From Bugula neritina (taxonomy: Eukaryota > Bryozoa > Gymnolaemata > Cheilostomatida > Bugulidae), in contig OZ037766.1 in assembly GCA_964035545.1 (NCBI GenBank), positions 14,373,222-14,437,221 on the forward strand: a DNA stretch of 64,000 nucleotides, given 5' to 3'. Shown piece by piece: positions 10,401 to 24,014 of this stretch. The notes beneath the pieces are model-generated. The model worked only from the letters and a program-made list of their open reading frames with translations, was not told the DNA's origin and ran no database searches. The position numbers and the translations under genes are program-made. Each line of letters begins with the position of its first letter. The first letter of the stretch is position 1.

Positions 10401-13400
10401 GTTATAGTTCACTTTATAATGTCGCCTGCGTTTTAGCTCTGGTGTTATACTCATGATAATGGCTGTTTTCTTGTCTCTCTGCTATCTTCAACACCTGAGT
10501 CTGTACATACAGGAAAAGAGTAAGTCCTTCTCTTCAACCAAATTATCTGCTCATTATATAAATGTTCGTTGGAATATTTGTAACTAATAATATTCTGCTG
10601 TAGACAAGGTCTAGAAATTTTATTATTAATAAATATGAATAGCATAATTAGCCACATAGTCAGCTCATACTGCTGCAAACTTTAGTTTAAACATCTTCTA
10701 TTTAACAATATTGTATCCTATCATATTCTTGATGGCTAAACATGGTTTATTCTTAGTTTAAACATCTAAGATCTTAGTTTATACTTATAACAATGATTGT
10801 GCATATGTATATTTTGTTTGCATTAGATGTTTTGATTAGTCAAAACCATTTAGCAATTGTTGCCCTAGCTCATTAGGTAACCAACTTGCCGTTGGTGAGT
10901 GAATAAACACCTGACTTTCCTCTGCAGGCTGTTACAGTCTCTTACTCAAACTCAACCTTCGAGCAAAGAAGGTACCAGACCAGAGATGTTAGAATTGGAT
11001 TTGAAGAAACGAATTCCTTCAATGCATGATCTGAAAGCATCTTTCAATAAGATGTTTTCTATATGCTGCCCAGGTGAGAAATATTTTACGTTTCAAAACT
11101 GTTGACTGATTTTGTGAAATTTTATTATATGGAGAAGAAAGAACGTTATAAAGCTACAATATTATACATTCAAAGTAATTAAACATTTAGCCTAGAAGCC
11201 TGTATTGAAAAGATTTTTAACTAGTCATTGAGGTTTCTACCTTACATTTTTGCTACAAGTTAGGGGGTCAAAAGCATCAGCCCTCGGCAACAGTTTTTTT
11301 ATGTTTAGCACGAAACTAAAAATGGTAATTAGATAAAGTTTTAATAGCAGCCAAGGCAGGTGTTTTTAGCAGTTTTTATTTTTTCAAGTTTAAAAGCCGT
11401 TAGCAAAATATTATATTAGCATTAATTTTCTGCAGTTTAATTGTTTTGTATAGTTTTGTGAACTTTTATTTCATTAAACACAGGCATTACTCAAGTTTAT
11501 TAAAACCTGTACGTTCATATCTGCACCATTGTATCTCTATTTTTGAATGGGTGGCAAATTTATTACAAACCTCTTAAAAATTGGTTAGAATCTTTTCTAT
11601 GCGAAAATTTATACCAAGGAAAGTTTGCACATTTATGTGACTGTTATTCTTATATCAATGTTTCTCTTAGGACTCTAGCTTTACTGCAGTATAAGTATTT
11701 CGAGATTGTTTTTTTCAAGTCATATATCAGAAGGGTTGTGATACTTGATTTGAAGAGCCCGTCTCTGCAGAGCCAGAGGTTACAAGTTACAAGCTTATTA
11801 GGCACAGAGTTACCATAAAGCTAGATTTATGCAGCGAATAGTTGATAATTCAGACAAATACCACTTTTAACTCGTAGAAAAGGGGTTTTATGGCTAACTG
11901 ATGGGTTTTGTTGCTATAGGTTGGCGGCCATTCCAGTATACAATTACTTGAACATACTACTAATTTAATTTTCTTATCTTTTTGTTATTGTTGAAACAAT
12001 AAAAATTGGCTTTAGTTTATGCAAAAATGGGATAAATTTGTTTAGATTAATCTCAATTGTTAGAAATTTAATCACTTTTGAAGGAATTTACAATTGATTT
12101 TACATTTTAAAAATGCCAGTCAATTCTCATTTGCAGCTTTTAGTTGCAACAACTTATATACAAGTATTTAAACATTTTAGAAACGGTCTCTGAATTCCAC
12201 TCAAACGACAACTCTATATACAGCCAGATGGACTCTAGTCAGTGGTTGAGATATGTAGCTGAGTGCATAAAGTTATCTGATGAAATTGCAATGGTCATAG
12301 ACAGGGACTCCCGCTCAGTAGCCATTAGAGGTAGGATTTCCCTTTAAAGTAGTATGATTACATAGTATTGAAATCTGCAAAAATTTCTTGGCTGCAATTT
12401 AAATACAGCTTTAGAGTTGTATACTCAACTCAATTGAATTTTATTTTACATTTGTTCTCTTATGCGTTCAATTGATTCACATGACCTTGGGCAAATTGAT
12501 TGTGACGGTGGTGATAATTAGTAAAAACTGTTCTCAATAAGCTATATCATATTATACTATATATAATGTATTCTATTATATTTATGTTTTACTCCATATA
12601 AAGTATGTGTTCAATTGCAGAGGAAGGACATGCAGACTTCACATGCATAATATCTAGTTTAGTACAGATGCTGCTGGATGAGTCTTGTCGTACAATAAAA
12701 GGCTTTCAGAACATTGTGCAGCGATGCTGGGTGGCAGCTGGCCATCCATTTTGTGAAAGGCTTGGTATCATATATACCTCAAACAAAAATGTGAGTTAAT
12801 ACCACATCTATATATTTCAAGTAGAAATATATTTGTATTTATAACTTGTGGTTCATAACTTTTATTTGCACGAAATAGTTGCACCAAGAATGTATGGTTT
12901 TAGTTATGGCAGTTGTTGATTTATAATTACTTTTACTAAAAGTATTGTAATAATATTTACTTTTGATGTTTTTAGATGTGCTTCAATCTCACATGCTTCA
13001 ACACTCAGTCTGTTATTATGTAACTGTATTTCATTTTTTAACTCAATGTTATTTATATTTTTTAGATAATATACAGATTTTATACATGCAATATGGTTAC
13101 TCTATAAGTTTAGATATTCTCCACACAATCACAATAACAAAACGTACTGTCTACAATACTATAATAAATATGTTGTGTCCATGTATACAATTTAGGTCAC
13201 CCCTGTGTTCCTACTCTTCCTTGATTGTGTCTATCAACTCACAGTGCAGTTTCCTAGCATGTTTGAATTCTCCGAGATCTACCTCATCAGTTTATGGGAC
13301 AGCTGTGTTACTGGACTGTTCAATGAGTTCTTATTCAACTGCCAATCTGAGAGATTTGCCCCACCTCGTTCACCACCTAGGTAGTCCTCTGCATGAATTT

Positions 13401-15797
13401 TTTTTTTGTTCTTTAAAAACTATAAAGTCTATTTTTATTAGTCATGAGGGTGCTCACTAGGATGGCTTTGGCTTAACATTTGAAAATGAAAGGTAAAATA
13501 TTCATAAAACCACATCATCACTAAAATCTTATACAGCAACAAATTTCCCAGCCCTTTACTTATTATATCGTTAAGGGTCAGGCATGTTCAGTTTAGTCTC
13601 CATTTAAAGTTTAGCTTATTTACTTTTACCCGCATCTGCTTGAAAATAGTTTTCAGATTGGAACAGTTTTTACTATTTTTATTTCATTGATTACTTTTGA
13701 ATCAAAATAATTACCAATAGATGTGCTCATAATATATCAGATTACGTTCTGTTATGAGATTTTCCTTTGGTGTACATCTTATATACATTCAAAATAACAT
13801 ATAATGCATATTGATATACATGCATATTGATACACATGTACATACATTATAACATATACATGTATATTTTGGCTGTTATAATTGTACTATTGCCTCATGT
13901 AAGAGTTCTATATGTGTCACAAGTTTCATTAAATAGACCGAGTACATAAACTCAACTTTGCATGACACAGGAGCCCAAGTCAAAGTGTCCCCACACTGCC
14001 TTCCGCCTGGAGCTGGGACTTACAGTTTTGTGCCGACTTCCTATCCCTGTTTCGTAATCCTCTCTTTGAGTTGGGACTTCTGCAACAGGCGGGCTCATTC
14101 CAAGCCACTCACCAAACTCACCAAAAAGTGTTGAGGCCAAATTTCAGTCCTAGCCAGGTATTTCAATGCAGAATGTAGTTTATTATACCTGATTCTAGTA
14201 CGTTATAGAATACATAACATTATAACATTTTGTAGTAAATGACCTGTTGTACTCTGTTTATGCTTCAAATTTTAGTTGTTAATAAGCTACTTAGAGTAGG
14301 CACTACTAATCAATGTGATGAGCCAGTGTAATTTTAAATTGTTAAAACTATTGTTAGGAAAGTAACTGCTAGCGTTTAAGTAATGTCAACCCTGCCAACT
14401 CTTCAAGACTCGAATGGGTATATTTTTCAAGTATATATCAACTTTTTACTTGTCACCTATCCCTGATGTGCACATGCAACGTTGTAATTTAAGATGTAGT
14501 TTATTTTAAACTATGTTATACAAGCATTACTCAGCCCACCTCATGAATCAATTTCTAGTTTGTCATGAACGTCAAGCAGTCTAAAGTGTTAACAGTAGGT
14601 TTTCTTATGGGTCATATTACTTAATTTAGTACACACTGGATTTCTTCAGTTTTTAGCTATTTTTTACAGTTTAGCTGGTAATGAACATGACTTTTTGCTC
14701 AAAACTAGTAAAGCACCAATAATTACACCTAAATAATCAAAGTTCTTTTTAATTTTGCTTCATTTCCCATGTTTTTTCCTAATTATTTAGCTAAATAAAT
14801 AAGAGAAGACATGGAAAATTAAGCAAAATTAAGAATAACCTTAATTATTTTGGTGTATTTAATGGTGTTTTACTATTTTTGGATAAAAACCCATGTTTAT
14901 TAGCAGTTAAATGGTAAAAAATTGCTAAAAACTGGAGATTTCTGGTGTGTACTAAATTAAGTAAAATGACCCTTATTTGCTAATTAAATTTGTTCATGTA
15001 TTTAGAATAATTGCAATGAAAATTGTATTTTCTTGTCTTAGATGAATAGAAAATGTTAAATAGGTTCTTCAGTTAAACTTTATTGCAAAGCATCTATAAT
15101 TGGCTGTTGGCATATTAACATACAGTATAATAACAGAAATATATAACGGAAATAAATGTTTTAGATCGATGTCTGGATTGGTTTCTTCTATAGAAACTCT
15201 TCGTCCATGCAGATTGTGAATGGTGGTAAACCAGCTGAGTACTTTCAGCAATGCCTGATTGTTGAAGAGATTACAGGTAAAAAATTAGGCGATACGTTAC
15301 AAGACTTTTGCATCTAGGTGTCAAAAGTTTTTGTATCATTTTTTTAAATTTTGGTATCTCGCATAAACCAGTCAATGAGAAAGCATGCTGGGCTCACTTT
15401 TATGTGAATAAATTTGGCATGCACTGGTTTAAAAGAAACAATAATTATCATGTAGTACTAAACTCAGTGTCCATACCCAACTGATGATGTAGTCTTGAGT
15501 AGGCCCATCTTTATATTCTGATAGTCACTCCTACTCACCAATACCTGTTTCTTAGAGTTGCAGAATAAAATTGCCAAGTTGAAGCAAGGCAGAGCGAGAG
15601 CAAGTGGACTCTATTTTAATGCTCACAACCCAAATGGTGGTGCTATGATGGCCAAGCTCAAATCTTCCTACATAACTTCAACATTCCCGTTCAATAATAG
15701 TATTAATAGGAATCTATCAGACATATCACTCTGTACTCTACTTGACAAAAGTTTAGTGCTGTCAGGTGATGTAGATGATGAAGAATGTGTAGTTTGA
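7473..15797 (+). CDS. MTMR10/12: Myotubularin-related pseudophosphatase, MTMR10/12 type
   Basis: Fourteen exons join in frame to 704 residues: 7473-7595, 7870-8049, 8306-8461, 8708-8764, 8878-9119, 9466-9547, 10437-10519, 10928-11073, 12181-12330, 12621-12790, 13196-13380, 13971-14157, 15165-15276 and 15556-15797. A GRAM/PH-like domain occupies about residues 48-185 (NLYCTNFRLSF); the myotubularin core follows, with LPLWCYTHDNG at about 279-289, SSQWLRYV at about 376-383 and VFLLFLDCVYQL at about 467-478. Where active relatives carry the Cys-x5-Arg loop (HCSDGWDRT), this protein reads VAIREEGHADFTC (about 401-413), so it should be inactive. Relatives MTMR10-12 are dead members that act as adaptors for active myotubularins. 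Which paralogue is unresolved. Intron 1 uses a GC donor. A second in-frame ATG at 7485 is an alternative start. Confidence 0.93.
14609..14972. mobile_element. 364-bp foldback/MITE element in an MTMR intron
   Basis: The sequence from GGGTCATATTAC (left) to GTAAAATGACCC (right) is an imperfect inverted repeat with its centre at TAGCTA, between 14790 and 14791. Each arm is 182 bp and there is no loop. The outer 25-30 bp match almost perfectly and inner parts carry scattered substitutions. Both ends are flanked by TTAT, a likely target duplication. No ORF is present. It lies in the intron between exons 12 and 13 and is a non-autonomous DNA element; the GGG terminus with a TTA-like target would suit PIF/Harbinger, but this is a guess. 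Confidence 0.75.
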
Positions 15798-16669
15798 ATC
15801 ATTAATTTTTATGAAATTAGCATGCCCAGTACTTAATTTTAGGAAAGATACAAAACTCCATGATATTGTATTTTTCAAATATAATATTTATTTTTTCATA
15901 TTTAAATTCTTAGCTAACATAATGTTAGAGCTGCATATTAAATAAAAGTGCAAGACATATAATTTTGCAAGCATATTGACCTAAATTTAATAATTTTTCA
16001 CAAGTTGAAATTTTATTTTCATTAATACTCTAATTTATTGCTTGATATTGTCAATTTGTTTTTTCCTCAAAATTCTAATTTCATTTTTTAAAATTCATAA
16101 CAGATATAAATTTAATAATTGTTTAATGACATAAACCAGTTTCGTAAATGCACTGCCTTTCACACTACGGATGGTAAATATTGTTCATTTTTTGAAGTTT
16201 TATATGACATTTTTTAACACAACATTTATTAATGAATAATAGCATTTTGATCTAATAAAATATCTATTTTCACATATAAACAGCTAGTTTCTAATATTTA
16301 GTCACTACAAAACTTTCTAGAGTAGATGTTTCCTTATAACTTATAAAAATCATAATATTACAGTATTACAGAAATTTTACAAATGTACAGATAAACCTTT
16401 CCAATATCAACTATATTTTTTACTAAAATAGTAACTTGGGGGATAAAGCAGTGGAGTGGATAGCCAATATACATAATGTGGTAAAGAGTAGCACATATGG
16501 TGTACAAAAACAGGCCTATATTAGTCTTTGTCGATATTGGGAATAGCGAATTGATGTCATGTAATGGTCATAATACTAAGCAGTCGCCAAGGTTTACAGT
16601 GAAGTAAACTATTACTCCTTACTATTACAGTGTGGTTCCTAACAGCCAATGGACAATTTCTCTTGATGT
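15798..16669. other. Convergent 3' ends of MTMR and SMARCB1
   Basis: These 872 bp separate two stop codons facing each other. An AATAAA at 15941-15946 is a good polyA signal for the MTMR transcript. On the other strand a TTTATT (about 16225) could serve SMARCB1. No further coding sequence was seen. Confidence 0.6.
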
Positions 16670-19600
16670 TTACCAAGTAGTTGCTGCTAATCTTCTCATT
16701 CTCCTACAAAAACACATATTTAGCTAAACTAACAATAATTTGGTAAGGTATGAAGCATCTGTAGTCTAATGGATAGCCAGTTTACTCAGAATATCCAAAC
16801 CAGATGTTTAGAAATGGGACAGAAAAGGGTACACCAAAATTAAAAATTATGAGTTACGGTTATTAACCAAATGTATTTGGAACTTTGATAACTCAATTAG
16901 AAGTGGCTAGAATATAAACTTTGGATATCAACCAGGCTAACAGCATACCTTGTATTTCTGTCCTGGTCTCTGATCTTTTTTTCGATCTCTGCATCAGTAA
17001 GTGTTTCTAAGAACGGACACCAATTATCCGCCTCGCTTTGATTCCTTAATGCCACTTCCACAGTTGGCAAAGGTGTCTCACTAAAGATTTCAACTTATAT
17101 AATTAAGAACAAGCAAAGTTCATCCATGCTACCCTGTTCAACAACGCAAATAAAGAATATTGTATAAAAGTGCTTTTGCAGGTCATGATTAGATGTCAAA
17201 TGAGTTTTTATAAATCAACATAAACTTTTTTTGCAACCTAAATGTATAATATATTGTAAATTATTGTTCTAGAAACTTTAGGATATCTTTAGAGAAATAA
17301 TTTAGGATTGGTGACAAAAGCTAATAACCAGCAGTTAATAGAGTAATGAGTAATGCTGACCTGAATGCATACATACGTCTGTGCCAACTAAGCTGCCCTC
17401 TAATACTATACGCCACTGCTGACATAAATTCACCTCCTAAACCTTTAAATAAATCACAACACAGTGGCTAACTTATGAGATATAAGTCTCATAAAAAATA
17501 ATCTCTACTCAATTAGTGAAAAAAAGAAGTAAAATTTAAAAAAAAATTGGTTGGTTATAGAAATTGCACCAAGATTACAAAATACGTGTATACATCATCA
17601 GAAAACAATACTACGACTACAATACTCAATAAAAACTCATTCTTCAGAATAATACAACAATCCTTATATAAATGGTATTTCAACACTCTAAATGACTATT
17701 GTACATCATAAAATCAGATAAAGAAAGGAAAAAGAGCTCTGTAGTGTGTCTAACACACTTACCTAAGTCAGCACAAAGAGTTCTAGCAAATGATTCTGGA
17801 TTATTTTGAGGCTCAGACATATCCCACTCAAACTGGTCCACTAGAGATATGTTTCCCACGTGTATATTCAACTACAGGCAATAAGAACATATTATTGGGT
17901 CTAAATCAGCATGAAACTAGTAGGCAAACAGTACACATAGAAGAAGAACTAGAAACTGCTTTACTATTCAACTATCCAGTATATGTCAAAGTCAACCATC
18001 TAAATTGACTGACTGAACATATTTTAACTGTGTGCTCCATGAATTCTTCTGCACATGCCATCGCACAAACAAACAAAACATTGGCTCAACTTCCACATAA
18101 GAATTTGTGCCAAGTAGCAAAAACCTGATTCAATTGGTAAAAATATTAGTCTACTGGCCTTACTTTAATAATGACTCGTTGGTCGGTGCAGCTAGGATCT
18201 GGCTCCGCACAGGAGTTAGCTTCCAGCTGCTGTTTAATAGCACCCGCTATAGCAGGAACAAAGTGGATAGGATTCAAGTCTAAGTCATCACACAAGATCT
18301 CACCAAACTGCTCAGGGCTTATTAGCTGTTCTGTGAATGTAGAAGAATAATATTGTCACGTATAAATTTACAATTTTCTAACTTGATCATTGAGACAGTT
18401 GAAAAAAATTTAAAAAAACATAAAGAATCTAACCATTTCGATTCCATACAAAGCAGTCTCTCAATTTCTGACCATCAAACTCCATATCTAGTCGTATAGG
18501 AACAAGATCTTCTGGCTGCTCAGCATTCATGAGTATGGCATCGGCATCCATATCGTCATAGCTAAGCATACAATACAGCATTAATCATTCAGCACAAAAT
18601 AACTTTTAGGTTTTATTTTCTGAAAATGTTATAGCAAATTAGATGATAATATTAATAGCTAGAAATATGTATTTTGTTATTAACAAATTATGTAAAATCT
18701 GGTAAAAATAGTATCAAAAATATCTCACCAGAGTGGCCATGTTTTAATCTTTGTCCTGCCCATTCTGTTTTTGTTGATTGGTGTAGAGCAAGGTACGGCA
18801 TCCAAGTGTTGAGATGTATTTGGCAGTGCAGTACTAGTCCAGGGTTGTGCAGCCCCTCGACTTCTAGTTTTACTTTCTCTACAACATAATCACAGTAACA
18901 AAATCACACACCAAATAATGTATCAGCTTGAAATTACAATACCAATCACATACATGATACTAGTACTAGGCAATATACAGCTAACGTTGCATCAGATATG
19001 CTTCGCGGGGTTTTTAGAAAAGAGAAGACCAGAGTAGCCCATGTAAGAAGCCTTGCCTTCATCTAAACTATTACTTTGTTATTTTACTAATTGATCGACA
19101 GCAAAAGAGCAAGTATTTTTATATTACATGCATCTTAATTCAACGCCACAATCATGGCTACCAAGAAAGACTTGAAAGAAAGCGCAATTCATGCTTCATA
19201 AACAAATAAAACTTTATGAAACTATCTTATGTAAACTTTATGTTTTCAAAAGGAGCCATGACATTGTGGACTAAAACAGTTATTTAAAATCTATAAAGTC
19301 CTATCTCACTTGACCTCTAGAAACAGATACAAATGTAGACCACCTAGGAGTAGCTGAGGCAGAGTCAGACGCTGTGGAAACAGCATTTCCTCTTAAATGC
19401 CCCGCATTGCCGCTGAGTATGTCATCAATATCACTTTTCTTGACAATAGATATGTGAGTTGCCAAAGTGTGTTGGCCATATCCTACAACACAGTAGGTAG
19501 TATATATTTAAACAAACCTGCTCGAGAAATAAATAATTCATTGCTTTGTGAGATCTAAATGCTAAATGTTATAAAAATACATTTTACATTGAAGGTTTAC

Positions 19601-20120
19601 TAAAACAGAGTAGTAGGTGGCATTCAAGTAGCAGGAGGAGTTTCACCGTGGTTTTGCATGGGTCAAGTGTCAGATGTTGACAAACTAACCAAGCAAAGCA
19701 AGTCTAACACTTAAGATAACAGACTAATAAATTACCAAGCTCAGCCATTTGTTTCCGTTCTTCTGAAGAAATCATCCGTCTCCATATTAAAGGATACTTC
19801 TTATAAAGAGCTCCTTTGAATAATCGAAGATAGGCTCCGGCCTAAACACATATTTAGGCATAATTTTGCAGTTTATAATACTATAAGTGAAAATAAGTGT
19901 GTTGAAGCATGACAACCAAGGCTATATAATAACAGACATATTGATACAATAAGTCAATAAAATAACTATAATAGAGCAGATTGATACATCGAAATACCTC
20001 AGAGCCAATATAGTATTCTATTCCATCAGCTGTGAGCTTCACAATCTTTGGTTTTTCTCCATAAGTTGATACCGGAGTAGAAGATCGAGGTTTAGTCGAA
20101 TCTTCTGTAGGCTCAGCCAT
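16670..20120 (-). CDS. SMARCB1: SMARCB1/SNF5/INI1, core BAF chromatin-remodelling subunit
   Basis: Ten exons on the minus strand join to 396 residues: 19998-20120, 19736-19841, 19315-19482, 18729-18876, 18434-18561, 18164-18330, 17763-17871, 17361-17436, 16949-17080 and 16670-16703. The N-terminal winged-helix part (about 20-76) includes [20 protein letters not shown] linker holds [19 protein letters not shown] (about 155-173). SNF5 repeat 1 begins near [16 protein letters not shown] (about 201-216). Repeat 2 includes [18 protein letters not shown] (about 283-300). The C-terminus ends with the conserved basic helix [10 protein letters not shown]. In animals the protein anchors the SWI/SNF ATPase to the nucleosome acidic patch. 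All splice phases close. The exon 4 acceptor was chosen as the AG at 18877-18878 because only that one preserves the reading frame. Confidence 0.96.
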
Positions 20121-22782
20121 CTATAAATCTAGTTATATTAAAAGATAAGACAATTAGACTAATGTCTATTTACTTGATAATCATTTCACACTATGATATT
20201 AATCACACACAATAGATCTATAATTTTGATTAGAATGATAGTAAATTCACTCTATTTGAATTTAATGAAGTTTTGATAAAAAATTTAATATGTTTAAATT
20301 TACAATTTAGCTAATTCACACCATTTTGAACCTACTGATTACTATTTTAGTTGTTGTAACTAATTATTATTATTATTATTATTATTATTGTAGCAACTCT
20401 GAAAACTTTATAAATTTTTAATCCCTAGAAATTTAGCACTTTAAATTGTAATAATTGGTCTGTGACAGTAAGGTAATTCGCAACTTGCTGTTTTAATGAG
20501 TTCGGTTAAATGCCTTAAAATAAATTAAGACAATTCCTAATAGCCTGATTACCACACTGTTGCCTGTTGAGTTTTTCATGATTTTGACTTTAGGTTCGAT
20601 TTCAAGTGAATTTTTACAAGTTGCCAACTTTTATGACCTATATGTGAATTTTTTAAAGGAAGCCAAAACATTCTAGGAGTCAGTTTAATCTCTTGCCTGG
20701 CCAAGTTTGCTACTCATATTATAGCTAAGACACAGAGTGCTAGCAATGGTTAAAATTGTCGCTTTTATTAGACAGCATTAGCAACCAACAGATACTTGTT
20801 GAGGCCTTCATTATATTATTTTTTTTTATAAAAACAACACAATAACAAACAACAGCATATTATTTAAATGCCTACACTTATTTTGGGTAAAAATAGAAAC
20901 AAAAAAGAGACTAAAAAAACAATATTTTGATGCTTTTTAACACAAGTGTTGCTATGCTCCCAGTAAATTTGAAAGCATATAACAGAAAAATATAGCTACT
21001 TGTTCACTATTTAAATGTAGAAAAACAATCTGAGCCTTAGCCTCACTGATACTTTCACACAAATTTCTTCAGTAGAGTAAATAGCTCAATTCTATTTGTT
21101 TAGCGTCTTAAACATGCTTTTGGATAACATGATAATATAACAATAGCCATAATGAGTTAACTATTGTTTTTATCTCTAAATAAATAAATACAATTAACAA
21201 TAATAATCCTTAAACTTGATATAGTTGTAAGCAACATCAAAAGTTAAAAATAAAAGAAAATTCTCAAGATAAATTAATAAAGCTAAACATTAGGTTAGTG
21301 CTACTGTTAGCATTAGTTAGTAAGTAACTAATATTAATAAATAAATAAGCAATAGTAAAAATAAAAATAATACATTACCATTACAGATTACTTATCTTAC
21401 TTAATACATTTATCATTACTTATTAAGTAAGAGTTTAACATTGACATTCAGTATCACTATGACTATCATTATGAGTATGAGTATATATTTATATTATTAT
21501 AATAACATTATATAGTTATATATTATATTGACTGTATTACTATTAGTATTAAAGTATGAGTATTGTAATTATTCATAACTTATACATCATGTTATTGTTA
21601 GTATTACCATTACTATTAGTATTAGTGTAACAATGATATTCATTTTTATTATGATATTGATTATCATTATTCATTATGATCATGATCACATCATGATTGT
21701 TATTAAATTCAATATCATATCATAATTATAATATTAACCGTTTCAATTTAGACTATCATCATGATTATGTGAATTTAATAAATATAATGAATATTGAATT
21801 ACTATTACTATTAGTATTAGTATAACTATTACAGTAAAACTACTACTGTATTAGTAATACTAATAGTATTACTAGTCTTAGAATAAAAATCTCAATGGAT
21901 CAAATTCAATATCAATATGATTATGAGATTGAGTATCAGTATGAGTATGATATTGAATTATTGATATTCATTTTCATATTGAATACTTTTTTAATTTATT
22001 CTTGTCATCACGATTATTATTATTATATAACTGATCAGTACAATAGTAATAGTATTTAATGCTAAAGATGCTTTTTAGGTTTAAAAGTATACCTATGGGC
22101 TATCACTCTATGGCTATAGTATTATTTAATTTTTATTTTGTAACAGTTGAAGGACTTGGTTTACATTTTACAAAAAGAAAGTCAAATAATGGTAACGCTT
22201 ATAATACTCGCTAAGTGAAGAAGTGATAATTTCTCCTTTAAAACATTCGATCATATGTTATGTACTTGATACACGAAAGCCGTAAACTGAAGGCGCGAGT
22301 TTTTCCTCGCATATGTTCTTTTCATCTGAATTGAGAGCCCATTTATGAACGCGACTATGTCATTATAATCATCTGTGATTGGTCAGTGTATAGATATTAT
22401 TTTCGTGAAATAAAGACTGAAGTCATATTGATGGTGTGTTGAAATTGACTCGTTTTGTTCTATCTAAATTCTAAAATATTTAAACTTGAGGCTACATCAC
22501 GAATAGTACATGGTAATTTTTAGTCAGTCAGAGTCTCTCAGTTATTACTTGTCCTAAATTTAATAGGAATAGTATTCCTAATACTAATAGTAGTTGACGT
22601 ACTTCGCTACTCCGGTACTCGGCACTCGCCGTGATAATTAATTTCAATTTCATTTTAGTAACCACAGGTACACCACTACAGTCACCGTCAGACTTTGTGA
22701 GTCACCACTACAGCTACCAGTATCAGCTTGACTTGAGATCAATATAAACAGTATAGCTGATACTCATACTGATATTATTAAT
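20121..22782. repeat. Spacer between divergent SMARCB1 and SUPT4H1, repeat-rich
   Basis: No coding sequence was seen. There is a perfect (ATT)n run at about 20363-20389 and a long degenerate ATN array at about 21290-22060, of the same type as at 4980-6640. The last few hundred bases (22200-22780) are less repetitive and hold an inverted CCAAT box (ATTGG, about 22378), so they are the best candidate for SUPT4H1 promoter sequence. Confidence 0.6.
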
Positions 22783-24014
22783 ATGTCGCTTTCAACAATT
22801 CCAAAAGACTTGAGAAGATTACGAGCCTGTTTACTTTGCTCTCTGGTGAAGGTAATTTTTATTGTAAAATAAAAATTGCCATTTCTCAGTAGCATTGTCA
22901 TAGGTCGAACTCAGAATCAGACATTCACATTGTAATTGTGATTATAGTAATAGTTTATTATTAGATTATTATTGTTGATTTATATTATGTTTTACTTTTT
23001 ACTTGTACTACTTCAAGTATTACTACAAGTAGTACTTGTAGTTGTAGTAATACTAATCTAATACTGATACTGATGGTGATACTGATAGTAGTACTATGTT
23101 TAGATTTTCTTAAAGAAAATAAACTTTTTAGTTGCATCAAACATGTTTAACTTTAAATTTAGTTATATTTATTGCATTTATTTAGTGGACATGCATATTC
23201 TTGTTTCAGACAGTGGATCAGTTTGAAATGGATGGATGTGATAATTGTGAGAAGTATCTTAATATGAAGAATCGCATAGATTCTGTGGATGAATACACTA
23301 GTCAAAATTTTGATGGGTTGGTTTTTTGCCTGATTTTGTCTATTTAATTATTTCGTATGTTATCATAAGTATGTCTATAATACAAATGTTGAAACCTAAA
23401 ATTAACAACTGATATTCTTGCAATTCATTTAACCTGGAATATTATTGTAAACATTTTTAAAAAATATGTTGATGCTCTGTGAAAAAAATTCAGTAATATT
23501 AGTGAACAATACTTTTATTGTAGGATGACAGCATTGATGAGCCCAGATGATAGCTGGGTGGCCAAATGGCAGCGAATAAGTAAGTGATGGGATAAATTAT
23601 TGAAAAATTTACTGTATAACAACTTTTTATGTTGTTAGAAAGTGTGAGGGTTACTGATTTTAGCTAATATTGTGTTTTGCACTATGCAAAAATAATATAA
23701 TCTACGATGTAGTAAGAAGAGAAAATTCAAAAACTGATTCAACCTTACATATACCTGTCATTTTATACCTTGGGTGAAATTATGAAAATACAAACTTTTT
23801 ATCAATATGAAAATGAGTTTTCCCAAGTTTTTTTTTATAACTGTTCTGCTTACCATTATATAGCTTAATGTATATCCATTATATAATTTCAGATAGATGT
23901 GTACCAGGTGTCTATGCTCTTTCTGTGTCTGGCAAGCTATCGACCAGTATGGTTAGAGAACTGAGGTCAAAAGGTGTTACATATCGGTCTAGAGACACAA
24001 GTCAAAAGAGCTGA
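22783..24014 (+). CDS. SUPT4H1: SPT4 transcription elongation factor (DSIF small subunit)
   Basis: Four exons, each too short to stand out as an ORF, join to 117 residues, the same length as the human protein: 22783-22851, 23210-23316, 23524-23579 and 23893-24014. The zinc ribbon uses Cys16, Cys19, Cys33 and Cys36 ([10 protein letters not shown] and [10 protein letters not shown]). The C-terminal half carries [14 protein letters not shown] and [12 protein letters not shown], and ends with [16 protein letters not shown]4 pairs with SPT5 as DSIF, which binds RNA polymerase II and controls pausing and processivity. An AATAAA lies at 24260-24265. The gene points away from SMARCB1 and converges on the CFAP210-type gene, with stop codons 467 bp apart. 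Confidence 0.97.

Noticed and set aside
16440-16480. tRNA-like A boxes (GTGGAGTGGATAGCC here and TAGTCTAATGGATA near 16766)
   Set aside because: No B box at the proper distance and no cloverleaf; coincidental or too decayed.
19304-19314. Alternative donor for SMARCB1 exon 3 (CAA|GTGAGA)
   Set aside because: It has a better local consensus, but no acceptor of exon 4 then restores the conserved reading frame.
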